A stretch of DNA of 21,263 nt from contig JBBQFC010000057.1 in NCBI GenBank assembly GCA_038321615.1, positions 1 through 21,263 of the forward strand, given 5' to 3'. Shown here one piece after another: positions 1 to 8,765 of this stretch. Both the position numbers and the translations under genes were made by a program. The notes below the pieces were generated by a model, which worked only from the letters and a program-made list of their open reading frames with translations, made no database searches and was not told where the DNA came from. This DNA is from JBBQFC01 sp038321615 (GTDB lineage Bacteria > Bacteroidota > Bacteroidia > Flavobacteriales_D > Cryomorphaceae). The first letter of the stretch is position 1; each line of letters begins with the position of its first letter.

Positions 1-140
1 TTAAAACCATAATCGGCAAGCGGCAAGCTCTCCACAAATAAATCGATCACTCGTACTTCATTATGCTCCCCGATTTGCTCATCGAGTGAAACCGGAAAAA
101 GCGGTGCCTGGTTACGGGGATTTCCTATGATGAATTTCAT
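1..140 (-). CDS. IS1182-family transposase, N-terminal fragment (3' end outside the window)
   Basis: Only the first 46 codons are visible; the frame is still open at position 1. The protein begins MKFIIGNPRNQAPLFP and continues with an acidic stretch and VRVIDLFVESLPL. This matches the N-terminal signature of IS1182-type DDE transposases, in which a short basic start is followed by a xRNQxxLFPxxxDExIxExNxVRVIDxFVxSL pattern. The enzyme would catalyse cut-and-paste or copy transposition of the element. The assignment is from recognition of this N-terminal pattern; the catalytic DDE residues lie beyond the window. Whether the full gene is intact cannot be judged. Confidence 0.8.
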   Translation of the reverse strand, partial: MKFIIGNPRNQAPLFPVSLDEQIGEHNEVRVIDLFVESLPLADYGF

Positions 141-154
141 AAGAGGAAATTACT

Positions 155-178
155 TTAATTAATTATTCGATTAATTAA
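155..178. repeat. 9-bp inverted repeat upstream of the transposase start
   Basis: TTAATTAAT at 155-163 is mirrored by ATTAATTAA at 170-178 around a 6-nt loop. It is a perfect but purely A/T stem, lying 15 nt upstream of the transposase start codon, inside the presumed insertion sequence. It could be a subterminal transposase-binding site or part of the transposase promoter. The low complexity makes chance possible. Confidence 0.4.
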
Positions 179-228
179 TTAGGTCAGATTATATTAACAA
201 GTAAAAGTGGGTTTTAAGACAGTTTGAC

Positions 229-444
229 GTTGCACACCATTTAGGTCTTATCGCTCTCCTGCTGGGTTTGGGCTATTTTCTGCCGATGGATGGATTATTG
301 CATTTGGGAATAGTCTTTATGGCGCATGCTTTCTTCGATCGGAGCTTCGACATTGGACTCAAATATTTCGATCATATCAACCACACCCATCTCGGATGGA
401 TCGGTAAGAAATCGGAGCAAATGCTAACCGCAAATTCGAATTAA
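229..444 (+). pseudogene. DUF4260 family membrane protein, 3' remnant cut by the IS
   Basis: The frame reads from about VAHHLGLIALLLGL through LHLGIVFMAHAFFDRSFDIG, then a GLKY segment and THLGWIGKK, and stops at 442-444. This resembles the C-terminal half of DUF4260 proteins: a hydrophobic segment after an HH pair, then a GH/AH-xxxDR-xxGxGLKY motif and a terminal THLGxIGK. Family members are small integral membrane proteins of about 115-120 residues and unknown function; here only roughly the last 70 are left. There is no start codon in a suitable place, and a stop codon (202-204) lies inside the IS sequence. The gene was most likely interrupted by the IS1182-like insertion. It converges with the GH3 gene, whose stop is only 17 nt away. 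Confidence 0.7.
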
Positions 445-461
445 ATGAACGAACCAATTGC

Positions 462-2327
462 TTAAATTTTCGCTCCGAGTCCGTAACCTTTTTGAAAGGA
501 GTATTTGGCTTTTGATTCAGATGATTGCGGTTCGGGCCAATCGAATGAGAGACGTCCTTGAAAAGGGCTATTTCCAAAGAGTGCGTCGGCAACACCTGCT
601 CCTTCGGAGCCAGGAAGCCATGCTGCCACAAAGGCTTGAGAAAGCGCCATTTCTGGATCGCAGAACAATGGCCTGCCGCTAACGAACACGGCAACGATGG
701 GGATGTTTTTTGCAGCAATTCGCTCGAGAAGAGCAAGATCTTCGGGATGCAAATCCGATAGGTGGAGACTTCTGCCATAAGCATTTAGCACCTTGAGCAA
801 GCCATAGATTTGAGCCCTTGATCGATCTATTACTTCGCTATCAGCTCTAACGTCTCCCATGCCTTCGGCATAGGGAGTTTCTCCGATTACCACTACGGCT
901 ACATCGAAGGATTCTCTCTCAACAGCACTTCCGTCCAAACTGAGCACGGCATTTGTTGATTCACCCGAAATGCCTTCCCAAATCGAAGTGGCTCCAGGCA
1001 CAGCTCCCTTTTGCAGCGCGGCGTTGGTTCCGTAAATATTTGCTGACAGGCCTGCGTACGCCAAGGCACCGGCACCCGAAAGACCTTGCCAGGCGATTGT
1101 AAAACCACCACATTGATGGCCAGTATCGTGCGCATTCTTGCCAGCCACTAAAATCCGCATTTCCTTTTTCAAAGGCAAAATGGCATCTTCATTTTTTAGC
1201 AATACCAGTGATTTTCGAACGGCTTCCCGTGCCAATTGACGGTGGGCTGTAATTCCAAATGCTGGCGATTTACTCCAATACCGCTCTTTGGGGCGTGGAG
1301 CTTCGAAAAGACCCATTTTTAATTTTACGAATAGGATCCGTCCCACTGCGTCGTCAATTCGGCTCATTGGTACATCACCAGCGTGGGTGGCGTCAATTAA
1401 GTTGGCGATAAAATCGCGCCATGCCACCGAAACCATAAACATATCCAATCCGGCATTCACCGCATCGATTACATTTTGTCTTGGATTTTCTGATAGGTAG
1501 TCTATGCCGTCCCAATCCGAGATTATAAAACCTCGGAAGCCCAATTCGTTTTTCAGCACTTCCGTGAGCAAGTATTGGTGGCCGTGGCATTTTTTCCCAT
1601 TCCAGCTATTGAAAGAAGCCATGACACTGAGTGCCCCGGCATTTATTGCTGCTATATATGGGGGTATATGTTTAGATCTTAATTCAGACTCAGATATGGC
1701 TGTATTTCCTTGATCGACGCCATCGGTAGTGCCGCCATCGCCAACCCAATGTTTGACACAGGCCAAAACACCATCGCGGGGCATCCCGCCCTGTAAACCC
1801 AAGAGAAAATGTTTTCCCATTTCGGCAACGATTTGTGGATCAGAAGAGTAGCTCTCATAGGTGCGCCCCCATTCATAGTTTTGTGCAACGGCCAGGGTAG
1901 GGGCAAATGTCCATTCCACGCCGGTACAAAGAATTTCCCTGGCCGTAGCAGCTCCAATCCGCTCCATCAGTTCGGTGTCGTGCGCAGCTCCAAGGCCTAT
2001 ATTATGGGGAAAGATTGTTGCCCCAAGTACATTATTATGTCCGTGGATAGCGTCAACTCCATAGATGAGCGGAATGGCCAAATGGTCTGTATCTTCGAAC
2101 ATTGATGCGGCCCAATAGGCATCGTTCATCTCCATCCAATCTTCGGGTCGATTCTGACCGGGTGCCGATCCGCCGCCGCTGAGTACCGAGCCAATGTGGT
2201 AGGCTTTGACCTCTTCGGGCGTTATAGCCATTCGCTCGGGTTGCGTCATCTGACCAATTTTCTGCTCCAGGCTCATCCGCGACAGGAGTGCTTCAACTTG
2301 CTGATATACTTGCTCTTCAGATACCAT
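462..2327 (-). CDS. Glycoside hydrolase family 3, barley ExoI-type beta-glucan exohydrolase, cytoplasmic
   Basis: This 621-residue GH3 enzyme is predicted to release glucose from the non-reducing ends of beta-1,3/1,4-gluco-oligosaccharides. The N-terminal barrel carries YGVDAIHG (89-96), VKHWVGDGG (191-199) and IISDWDGI (268-275), with D271 the expected nucleophile. The second domain shows the exohydrolase motif GETPYAEG (482-489) and the LPGSEGAGVADALFG block, in which E575 is the likely acid/base. There is no C-terminal FnIII domain, as expected for the ExoI/1,4-beta-glucan glucohydrolase subgroup. No signal peptide is present, and a TGA lies one codon upstream of the ATG, so a cytoplasmic location is well supported. 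It is last in the leftward operon, 84 bp after the GH16 gene. The exact linkage specificity is inferred from context. Confidence 0.93.
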   Translation of the reverse strand: MVSEEQVYQQVEALLSRMSLEQKIGQMTQPERMAITPEEVKAYHIGSVLSGGGSAPGQNRPEDWMEMNDAYWAASMFEDTDHLAIPLIYGVDAIHGHNNVLGATIFPHNIGLGAAHDTELMERIGAATAREILCTGVEWTFAPTLAVAQNYEWGRTYESYSSDPQIVAEMGKHFLLGLQGGMPRDGVLACVKHWVGDGGTTDGVDQGNTAISESELRSKHIPPYIAAINAGALSVMASFNSWNGKKCHGHQYLLTEVLKNELGFRGFIISDWDGIDYLSENPRQNVIDAVNAGLDMFMVSVAWRDFIANLIDATHAGDVPMSRIDDAVGRILFVKLKMGLFEAPRPKERYWSKSPAFGITAHRQLAREAVRKSLVLLKNEDAILPLKKEMRILVAGKNAHDTGHQCGGFTIAWQGLSGAGALAYAGLSANIYGTNAALQKGAVPGATSIWEGISGESTNAVLSLDGSAVERESFDVAVVVIGETPYAEGMGDVRADSEVIDRSRAQIYGLLKVLNAYGRSLHLSDLHPEDLALLERIAAKNIPIVAVFVSGRPLFCDPEMALSQAFVAAWLPGSEGAGVADALFGNSPFQGRLSFDWPEPQSSESKAKYSFQKGYGLGAKI

Positions 2328-2411
2328 GATTCATTTTGCCAATCGGATTAGAACTAAGTCTTGTGAATGTTTGAAGCATGATAACCGGTAGGATATAGCG
2401 TGGGTAGATAT

Positions 2412-3728
2412 TCATTTTCTTTGATAAACGCGAACATAATCTACTATCAGTTCCTGCGAGTATATTGCCGGATCTAAGCCTTCGGAACCGCCCCAACCAC
2501 CGCCCATCGCGAGATTCAGGATAATGTTTTGGGGCTCGTCAAATGGCCAAGCACCTTTACTTCCATCGTTCGCATAGCTGAAGTACGGGTTTCCATCAAT
2601 GGATGCACTAATGGAGTCGGGATACCAATCTATTGCGTAGGTGTGAAAATCCCGGTTCATGCGCTCCATTTCGATCGAAGCTGTGCGCTGATTGCCAATT
2701 TTGAAATAATAAGCTTCGCAATGCACGGAAGCGTGCGCTTTGCCATTTCCGGTTCGATCATCGATTTGGTAACCCACCGTTTCGAGCACATCGATTTCGC
2801 CGCAATAGGGCCACGATCGCTCATCTACGTAGCTATCGCCGAGGAGCCATCCGGCCGACCAATTGCCACGTTGAGCGGGGACCTTAGCTTTGAACTCGAT
2901 TCTGCCGTAAGTAAAATCGACCTTACCGCGGGTCGTGAGTCGAGCCGACGTCCACAAGTCGGTCAAGCTGTCTCGGCGGGCTTCAATGATTAAATTTCCT
3001 CCGGCTTGGCGGGCATTTTCAAAAAGATTCTCCGTGTAATATTGCAGTTCGTTATTTCCCCAACCCCAGTTTCCGATGTCGAAGGTCCATTTGTTGGTGT
3101 CGATTTGGGTGGTCTCAAATTCATCGCTCCACACGAGTTCGAGCGTTTGGCCGTCCATTATCTGAAAGAGGGAAACGGGGCTAGGTATATGCGGCCGAAG
3201 CAGCACGAGTTTTATCTCTTTAATCGAAAGAGGGCCAGAGATGTGAAGTCTTATGGGGTGGTTTCCTGCCGCAAGAGGGCTTCCATCGATGGCGGACTTA
3301 TGCGCTTGTTGGTCTGTAATCGCAATTGTTCCGGTGATATTGTAAGTGCGTTGATCCGGATTTTCGCGATAGTCTTCGATCCATAAATGAGCGACACTGT
3401 CGAGCGCTTCGGCCACTATTTCAATTCCATATCGGCCGGAAGTCACTATTTCGAGGTCATAATCGGCTGTTGCGTCCTGGGAAGCCACAATGAGCGTTGA
3501 AGCACCGGTTAACGAGTCCGTTGTGATCGATAAATCGCCAGTAATTCCTGTCAATGCTGCGATATCGAGATTTACTATTACGCCTGTGGTATCCTTTGCG
3601 GGAGATGAAGGAAGTAGCTGCTCTTCACCGTTGATCGAGCCGCAACTGCTAATGCACAGAAGTGTACCCCAGATAATTACCGCCGTGGGATTTATATTCA
3701 GAAAGGGGAAACAGTTGCGAGATATCAT
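2412..3728 (-). CDS. GH16 endo-beta-1,3-glucanase (laminarinase) lipoprotein with N-terminal beta-sandwich domain
   Basis: This 438-residue lipoprotein should cleave internal bonds of laminarin-like beta-1,3-glucan at the cell surface or in the periplasm. The lipobox LCISSC gives a lipidated C29. Residues about 48-178 form a beta-rich region resembling a CBM6-type module. The GH16 domain spans about 195-438, beginning LELVWSDEFE and ending VDYVRVYQ. It carries WGWGNNELQYYT and the catalytic EIDVLE (E311, D313, E316), with the extra residue typical of laminarinases. A longer frame extends upstream to 3884 inside the MFS gene. The ATG at 3728 is preferred because it starts the signal peptide and overlaps the MFS stop codon by ATGA, implying translational coupling. 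The binding role of the N-terminal domain is inferred. Confidence 0.92.
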   Translation of the reverse strand: MISRNCFPFLNINPTAVIIWGTLLCISSCGSINGEEQLLPSSPAKDTTGVIVNLDIAALTGITGDLSITTDSLTGASTLIVASQDATADYDLEIVTSGRYGIEIVAEALDSVAHLWIEDYRENPDQRTYNITGTIAITDQQAHKSAIDGSPLAAGNHPIRLHISGPLSIKEIKLVLLRPHIPSPVSLFQIMDGQTLELVWSDEFETTQIDTNKWTFDIGNWGWGNNELQYYTENLFENARQAGGNLIIEARRDSLTDLWTSARLTTRGKVDFTYGRIEFKAKVPAQRGNWSAGWLLGDSYVDERSWPYCGEIDVLETVGYQIDDRTGNGKAHASVHCEAYYFKIGNQRTASIEMERMNRDFHTYAIDWYPDSISASIDGNPYFSYANDGSKGAWPFDEPQNIILNLAMGGGWGGSEGLDPAIYSQELIVDYVRVYQRK

Positions 3729-5296
3729 GGTTTCACAGGTTCTTTTACCAAAATTCTTTCGAGTTCTTCGAGCGATTTGCCTTTGGTTTCGGGTAGTTTT
3801 AATACAATGAAAATTAAGCCCACTGCGGCGAATAGTCCGTAGATAAAAAAGGTGAAAGCACTTCCCAAATTCTCGAGTTCCCATGGAAATATAAGCTGCA
3901 CGCCGAAGCTAACTGCGGAGTTAACCAAGCCGACAAATGAAATGGCCAAACCGCGAACCCATATTGGGAAAAGTTCAGAGAACAATACCCACATTACTGG
4001 GCCTATGGATATGGCAAAAGAAGCAACGAAGCCCAAGATACCCAATAAAACCAACCATGCGTTCATGCTCACAGATGCTTTAATCAAATTTGATTCGTGG
4101 GTCTGAACCACACCTTCGCCAAGCGCCCCTTTCAAGGCTATTTTGAATTCAACGTCGCTTTCGAATGTTTGATTGATAATCGGAGCCAATTGCTCGCGCG
4201 AAATTTCTTCGGGAAGGTTCGCAACCTTTTCCGGAGTAAGTGTATAAGTGGCCGAATTAAAACAGCTTGCCAATACAAACATGCAGACAGCGATGCCTAT
4301 GAGACCCCCGATGAGCAGGGGTTTTCGACCGAGTTTATCGATATAAACCATTGCGATAACTGTAAACACCAGATTGATGAGACCAACAAGTATAGCCTGT
4401 GAGAAAGAAGCGTCGGTGCCTATTCCCGATTGCTCAAATATCATTGGAGCGTAGAAGAACACGGAGTTTATTCCGGTGATTTGCTGTAAGATTCCCACCA
4501 CGAGCCCTATGAGTAAAACATTTCGCAGGGCGGGCTTGAGTAAGAGCTTAATGGGTTTTTGTTTCTGTCCGGGCTCCGCCTTGGGTTGTAGCTTAATGGA
4601 GTCAATTATTTGTTTGGCTTCTTCTTCGGATGTGGCTCTGATCATTACCTTATATGCTTCGTCGTAGAGACCGCGCATAGCTAACCATCGTGGGCTCGGC
4701 GGCACGAAGAAAAGTGCTAGAAAATAGGCCGCCGCCGGAATGGCTTCAAGACCAAGCATCCAGCGCCAATTATACTCTGCAAATTTGAGCGACTCCGCCC
4801 ATGGAGCTGTGGACTCTCCCAATTGAAGAATGATGTAATTCGTGAAGAAGGCTGTAGAAATACCTACTACAATATTCAATTGATTGAAGGACACCATGCG
4901 GCCACGGATTTCTTGCGGAGAAATTTCGGCTATGTACATCGGCGCGATAATCAGCGATGCGCCCACCCCAATACCACCCACCATCCGGGCTATTACAAGG
5001 AACAAAAAGGTTGGAGCAAATGCCGAGCCTACAGCCGACATGGTATACAGGATTGCCGAAAAAATCAATACTTTTCTGCGACCCACCCTGTCGCTCAATG
5101 GGCCTGCCACCAGCATGGCTAGCGTAGCCGATAAAGTCAGCGAACTCACTGCCCACCCCAGCTCAAGCTTGGTGAGTCCAAACTCTATTTCAATAAACTT
5201 GTTGACTCCGGAAATCACCGAAGCATCAAAACCCATTAAGAAACCCCCGAGGGCTACAATGAGGGCTGTGAGGACTATAAACTTGGTTTTTTTCAT
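3725..5296 (-). CDS. MFS sugar porter (SP family), inner membrane
   Basis: A 523-residue major facilitator of the sugar porter family, predicted to import glucose or short beta-gluco-oligosaccharides by proton symport. Family signatures are GGFLMGFD (17-24) in TM1, DRVGRRK (69-75) in the TM2-3 loop, GRM after TM4, PPSPRWL (199-205) after TM6, QQITGIN (271-277) in TM7, KLGRK (321-325), and PETKGKSLEE (502-511) at the C-terminus. A charged insert of about 60 residues (348-408) between TM9 and TM10 makes the protein longer than classical porters. It lies 15 bp after the beta-glucosidase gene and overlaps the next GH16 gene by 4 nt. With two cytoplasmic GH3 enzymes in the same operon, oligosaccharide uptake is likely, but the substrate is inferred. 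Confidence 0.93.
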   Translation of the reverse strand: MKKTKFIVLTALIVALGGFLMGFDASVISGVNKFIEIEFGLTKLELGWAVSSLTLSATLAMLVAGPLSDRVGRRKVLIFSAILYTMSAVGSAFAPTFLFLVIARMVGGIGVGASLIIAPMYIAEISPQEIRGRMVSFNQLNIVVGISTAFFTNYIILQLGESTAPWAESLKFAEYNWRWMLGLEAIPAAAYFLALFFVPPSPRWLAMRGLYDEAYKVMIRATSEEEAKQIIDSIKLQPKAEPGQKQKPIKLLLKPALRNVLLIGLVVGILQQITGINSVFFYAPMIFEQSGIGTDASFSQAILVGLINLVFTVIAMVYIDKLGRKPLLIGGLIGIAVCMFVLASCFNSATYTLTPEKVANLPEEISREQLAPIINQTFESDVEFKIALKGALGEGVVQTHESNLIKASVSMNAWLVLLGILGFVASFAISIGPVMWVLFSELFPIWVRGLAISFVGLVNSAVSFGVQLIFPWELENLGSAFTFFIYGLFAAVGLIFIVLKLPETKGKSLEELERILVKEPVKP

Positions 5297-5311
5297 GGTT
5301 ATGGTTGCGCG

Positions 5312-7531
5312 CTAGTTGGCAAGGATCCGAAATGATTGATGCAAATTGGCCTTGGAGTCTCCACCTATCCAAACATCAAAATCGCCCGGCTCGATACTCC
5401 ACTTATTTTGCCGATTGTAAAAAGCCAAATCTTCCGCCTTCAATCTGAAAACCAGGGGAGTTGATTGACCGGCAGAAAGTTGAACATGTTGAAATTTTTT
5501 AAGCTCTCTCACAGGTCGGGTTACACTGCCAAAGCGATCTCTTATGTAGAGTTGAACGATTTCCGTACCCTCTCGCTGACCTTCGTTTGTAAGAATACAC
5601 TTCACTTCGATTTCACCTTCTGCGCTCATTTCGCTGCTGCTAAGCTCCAGATGGCTGTATGAAAAATGCGTGTAAGTAAGACCGTATCCGAAAGGATAAA
5701 GCGGTTCAAAACCCGCATCGAGGTGAAAGGATGTATTGCCTACGGACGTTTGCGGAGCGCGAGGCACAATATCGTCGATGAAGGTAAAACTGTCGTAGGT
5801 CGCTGGCTTTCCAGACATCCGATGGTTATAATAGATCGGAATTTGACCCACCACGCTGGGAAAACTCACAGGTAGCTTTCCAACTGGGCTTCGTTTCCCT
5901 AATAAAAGATCAATAATTGCCGGACCACCCATTGTACCCGGATGCCATGCGTAAAGCACCGCATTTACCAGATGTTGGGTTTTTCCAAGGGTGAGTGGCC
6001 TCCCCGCCAATATTACCAACACTGTAGATTTTCCGAGCTTCGAAATCTCTTCCAATAGCTCGTTTTGCGCTCCTGGTAGATCTATATCGGCGCGTGAATG
6101 GGCCTCGCCTGATAAGATAGCCTCTTCGCCCATAAACATGATCACGGTATCGGCAATGCGAGCAGCAGCTATAGCTTCCGCAAAGGCGCTTTTATCATTG
6201 CTTCGGGATGAGGGTAAGGCTTTTACGTAGCTAATTTCAGCATTTTCGCCCAAGGCATCCCGAAGTGCGCGCAAGGGTGTAATACACCATTCTTCCTTTC
6301 CGTCGAATGTCCAAGTGCCCATTTGTTCATAGCCGTCATCGGCCAAAGGGCCGATCACGGCGATTTTTTTCTGCTTTTCAGGTCTTATAGGGAGCGTCTG
6401 ATAGTCGTTCTTAAGTAGAACACAAGAAGCTACAGCGCATTCATAAGCGGCTTGTAAGTGGTTTTTGTTGCCTTTAACAGGAAATGCTTTCACATTTGTG
6501 TAAGGCCGATCGAAGAGACCCAGTTCAAACTTCACCCGCAAAATTCGCCGCACGGCATCGTCAATCCACTTTAGCTCCGACTCGCCATCAACTAATAGAT
6601 TTTCAAGTTCGTTGAGGTATGCTTTGCTTGACATTTCCATGTCAAGCCCTGCTGCGAGGGAATATTTTGCCGCTGCCCTTTCGTTTTCTGCAAATCCATG
6701 CGTAATCAATTGGCTTACCGAGTCCCAATCGCTTACTACAAAGCCATCGTACTTCCACTCTTCGCGGAGTATTTCCCGGAGAAGAAAATCATTGGCGGTA
6801 GCGGGAACACCATTAATGTCGCTAAAAGCCGTCATAAAAGTGGCTACCCCTGCATCTGCGCAGGCCTTAAACGGAGGCAGAACGACATTTCGCAATTCGT
6901 TTTCCGAAATGTTTACGTAGGCATAATCCCTCCCGGCTTCCGAATAACCATAAGCCGCAAAATGCTTGGCACATGCAGCGATGCTATCGCTATCTGATAA
7001 ATTTTTTCCTTGAAAGCCCTTCACCATTGCCTTGCCTAAAACCGATGCCAAGTAGGGATCTTCTCCGAGAGATTCGGCTATTCGACCCCAGCGCGGATCG
7101 CGACAGATATCGAGCATGGGCGCAAAAGTCCAATTAATACCATCGGAAGCCGCTTCGATTGCCGACACACGTGCCCCTCTTTCCACTAAATCAGGATTCC
7201 AGGTGGCAGCCTGTCCGAGAGGAATAGGCATCATAGTTTGATACCCGTGAATGACGTCCCGACCGATGATTAAGGGGATTCCCAGACGACTTTCTTCCAC
7301 AGCAATTCGCTGCAATTCATTGACGCGCGCTGTATAAACTATATTGAGCACGCTTCCAGCTCTGCCTTGACGCACTTGTTCTTTGAGCCAATCATTCGAA
7401 TGGTGTTCATGTGGCATTTGAGCCATTTGGCCAATTTTCTCGGCGATGCTCATTTCGGCCAACAGCGCTTCTACACGGTGTTCCGTGTTGGTTTCTGCTA
7501 GCCAGGCCGGCGATACTTTTTCTTGACTCAT
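5312..7531 (-). CDS. bglX: Glycoside hydrolase family 3, BglX-like beta-glucosidase, cytoplasmic
   Basis: This 739-residue GH3 enzyme should hydrolyse beta-gluco-oligosaccharides to glucose. The barrel holds GRDVIHG (90-96), FAPMLDICRDPRWGRIAESLGEDP (136-159), AKHFAAYG (188-195) and VVSDWDSV (265-272), with D268 the nucleophile. The second domain contains SGEAHSRADIDLPG, where E476 is the expected acid/base. The C-terminus carries LYPFGYGLTY followed by an FnIII-like domain (about 620-735), the standard three-domain BglX architecture. Unlike most Bacteroidetes BglX homologues it has no signal peptide: an in-frame TAA lies four codons upstream of the ATG. It therefore probably works inside the cell, after uptake by the porter encoded 15 bp downstream. 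The symbol reflects architecture, not proven orthology. Confidence 0.93.
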   Translation of the reverse strand: MSQEKVSPAWLAETNTEHRVEALLAEMSIAEKIGQMAQMPHEHHSNDWLKEQVRQGRAGSVLNIVYTARVNELQRIAVEESRLGIPLIIGRDVIHGYQTMMPIPLGQAATWNPDLVERGARVSAIEAASDGINWTFAPMLDICRDPRWGRIAESLGEDPYLASVLGKAMVKGFQGKNLSDSDSIAACAKHFAAYGYSEAGRDYAYVNISENELRNVVLPPFKACADAGVATFMTAFSDINGVPATANDFLLREILREEWKYDGFVVSDWDSVSQLITHGFAENERAAAKYSLAAGLDMEMSSKAYLNELENLLVDGESELKWIDDAVRRILRVKFELGLFDRPYTNVKAFPVKGNKNHLQAAYECAVASCVLLKNDYQTLPIRPEKQKKIAVIGPLADDGYEQMGTWTFDGKEEWCITPLRALRDALGENAEISYVKALPSSRSNDKSAFAEAIAAARIADTVIMFMGEEAILSGEAHSRADIDLPGAQNELLEEISKLGKSTVLVILAGRPLTLGKTQHLVNAVLYAWHPGTMGGPAIIDLLLGKRSPVGKLPVSFPSVVGQIPIYYNHRMSGKPATYDSFTFIDDIVPRAPQTSVGNTSFHLDAGFEPLYPFGYGLTYTHFSYSHLELSSSEMSAEGEIEVKCILTNEGQREGTEIVQLYIRDRFGSVTRPVRELKKFQHVQLSAGQSTPLVFRLKAEDLAFYNRQNKWSIEPGDFDVWIGGDSKANLHQSFRILAN

Positions 7532-7676
7532 TCGGATATTTTAATTGACTGAATGGATGAGCGAGCTGATTGCACGCTAAATGGCAGATTAATTGCCGGG
7601 CGTTTTAGTTCACCTTCTAGATGATTCATATACGGCTATGCGAGTAAGGTTCTTTTATGAACGGGTGGTTCGAACA

Positions 7677-8522
7677 TTATTGATAAACCCGCACATAGTC
7701 TACTTCCAAGGTCTGCGGAAATGGAGTTGATCCATTTGGACTACCAGGCAAATTGCCGCCAACCGCAATGTTTAATATAACGTGAAAGAGTTGGTCGAAG
7801 GGATAGGTAGTGGGCAGAACGGTAGTTCGAGTATTGGGGATGCCCACTTCTATATCATCCATCAGGAATTGGATACACGCATCGGTCCAGAGCACAGAGT
7901 ACACGTGAAAATTATCGTGATAAAAGCCTGATTCTAGCTCCAACTTCTGACTATTAAATCGCCAGAAATCATGTCCATAATGGATGGTTCCTAAAATTTC
8001 ATCCGGCTCGCTGCCGATATTTTCCATTATATCAATTTCTCCACTTTTAGGCCAAATACCATAAACATTCTCTGTTGGAAGCATCCATATTGCCGACCAA
8101 ATGCCCTGCCCAGTAGGAATTTTAGCGCGCACATCTATTCTTCCATATTTCCAATCGCCCTTGTTTTTGGTAACCATTCGCGACGACGTGTAGGCATGCT
8201 CATTTAGATATGGGGGTGACTCACGGATGGCTGTAATCACTAAATTTCCGTTTTCGACTGTGGCATTTTCAGGCCTTTGGGTGTACCACTGTAATTCGTT
8301 GTTGCCCCATCCGCATAGAGCGGAGTCAAGTTGGCAACCGTTGCCCAGATCAAAAGACCATTTTGAGAGGTCGATCTCTGTGCCTTCGAATTCATCTTGC
8401 CATACCAGTGCGTATTCGCTATAGCCACTTTTGAACTTGCAGCCGCCTGGATCTTCCGTTTTACCGCAAGAGGAGCAAATCCCCAAGGTAAGTATTGGAG
8501 CAAGAATTTTTAGTGTACGCAT
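7677..8522 (-). CDS. GH16 endo-beta-1,3-glucanase (laminarinase) lipoprotein, first gene of the leftward operon
   Basis: A compact GH16 enzyme of 281 residues, predicted to depolymerise beta-1,3-glucan outside the inner membrane. The signal peptide MRTLKILAPILTLGICSSC ends in a lipobox with lipidated C19. The catalytic domain fills the rest of the protein: ALVWQDEFEG near the start, GWGNNELQWYTQ in the middle, SGEIDIMENIG with E162, D164 and E167, and VDYVRVYQ at the end. There is no extra binding module, unlike the other GH16 of the operon. An alternative ATG three codons upstream (8531) is possible; the chosen start gives a normal lysine/arginine-containing n-region. A TACATTTG -7 box and a four-box operator array lie just upstream. 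The next gene follows after a 145-bp gap in which no separate operator is visible. Confidence 0.93.
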   Translation of the reverse strand: MRTLKILAPILTLGICSSCGKTEDPGGCKFKSGYSEYALVWQDEFEGTEIDLSKWSFDLGNGCQLDSALCGWGNNELQWYTQRPENATVENGNLVITAIRESPPYLNEHAYTSSRMVTKNKGDWKYGRIDVRAKIPTGQGIWSAIWMLPTENVYGIWPKSGEIDIMENIGSEPDEILGTIHYGHDFWRFNSQKLELESGFYHDNFHVYSVLWTDACIQFLMDDIEVGIPNTRTTVLPTTYPFDQLFHVILNIAVGGNLPGSPNGSTPFPQTLEVDYVRVYQ

Positions 8523-8550
8523 TACAATCATATCGTTGAAGTGTTTGTCA

Positions 8551-8558
8551 CAAATGTA
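8551..8558 (-). promoter_or_regulatory. Bacteroidetes-type -7 promoter element for the GH16-GH3-MFS-GH16-GH3 operon
   Basis: Read leftward, TACATTTG is a perfect match to the Bacteroidetes -7 consensus TAnnTTTG. It sits 28 nt upstream of the chosen GH16 ATG. No good -33 TTTG is visible, which fits an activator-dependent promoter. The operator array ends exactly 33 nt upstream. Confidence 0.65.
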
Positions 8559-8591
8559 AGGATGAGCCTAAATTTCATTGCTATAATCGAT

Positions 8592-8641
8592 TACATCACG
8601 CTTACTTCCTTTTGGTCTAATTATACATCATCAATACATCA
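8592..8641 (-). promoter_or_regulatory. Four-box operator array upstream of the leftward operon
   Basis: Read leftward, the boxes are TGATGTA (8641-8635), TGATGTA (8630-8624), GGAAGTA (8609-8603) and TGATGTA (8598-8592). Within each pair the boxes start 11 bp apart with a 4-nt spacer. The pairs are 32 bp apart, so all boxes lie on one face of the helix. The last box ends 33 nt before the -7 element. The same arrangement recurs at 13070-13118 in front of the rightward operon. The natural candidate ligand is the SusR-like regulator encoded next to it; this is inference. Confidence 0.72.
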
Positions 8642-8765
8642 AAAACTATATTTATTGACTTACCTATCTGGTTAACAACGATTTTAGATTTTCGCACAGT
8701 GATTTTTGCTACATCAATTCAATTTCATTCAGATAGAATGTTTACTTTTCTCCGAGATTCCCAGT

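Larger units (their letters stand above)
1..228 (-). mobile_element. IS1182-family insertion sequence, right part, runs off the left edge
   Basis: The leftward reading frame starting at 140 encodes the typical N-terminus of an IS1182-family transposase. The DNA between it and the DUF4260 remnant (about 141-228) is taken as the non-coding end of the element. The outer boundary is inferred: DUF4260-like coding sequence resumes at about 229-238, so the element should end close to 228. The other end lies outside the window, so terminal inverted repeats and a target duplication could not be compared. The non-coding part contains a 9-bp inverted repeat at 155-163/170-178. Confidence 0.7.

Noticed and set aside
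7532..7676. A separate promoter or operator between the two first genes of the leftward operon
   Set aside because: No GAnGTA pair and no TAnnTTTG box in the right orientation was found in this 145-bp gap.
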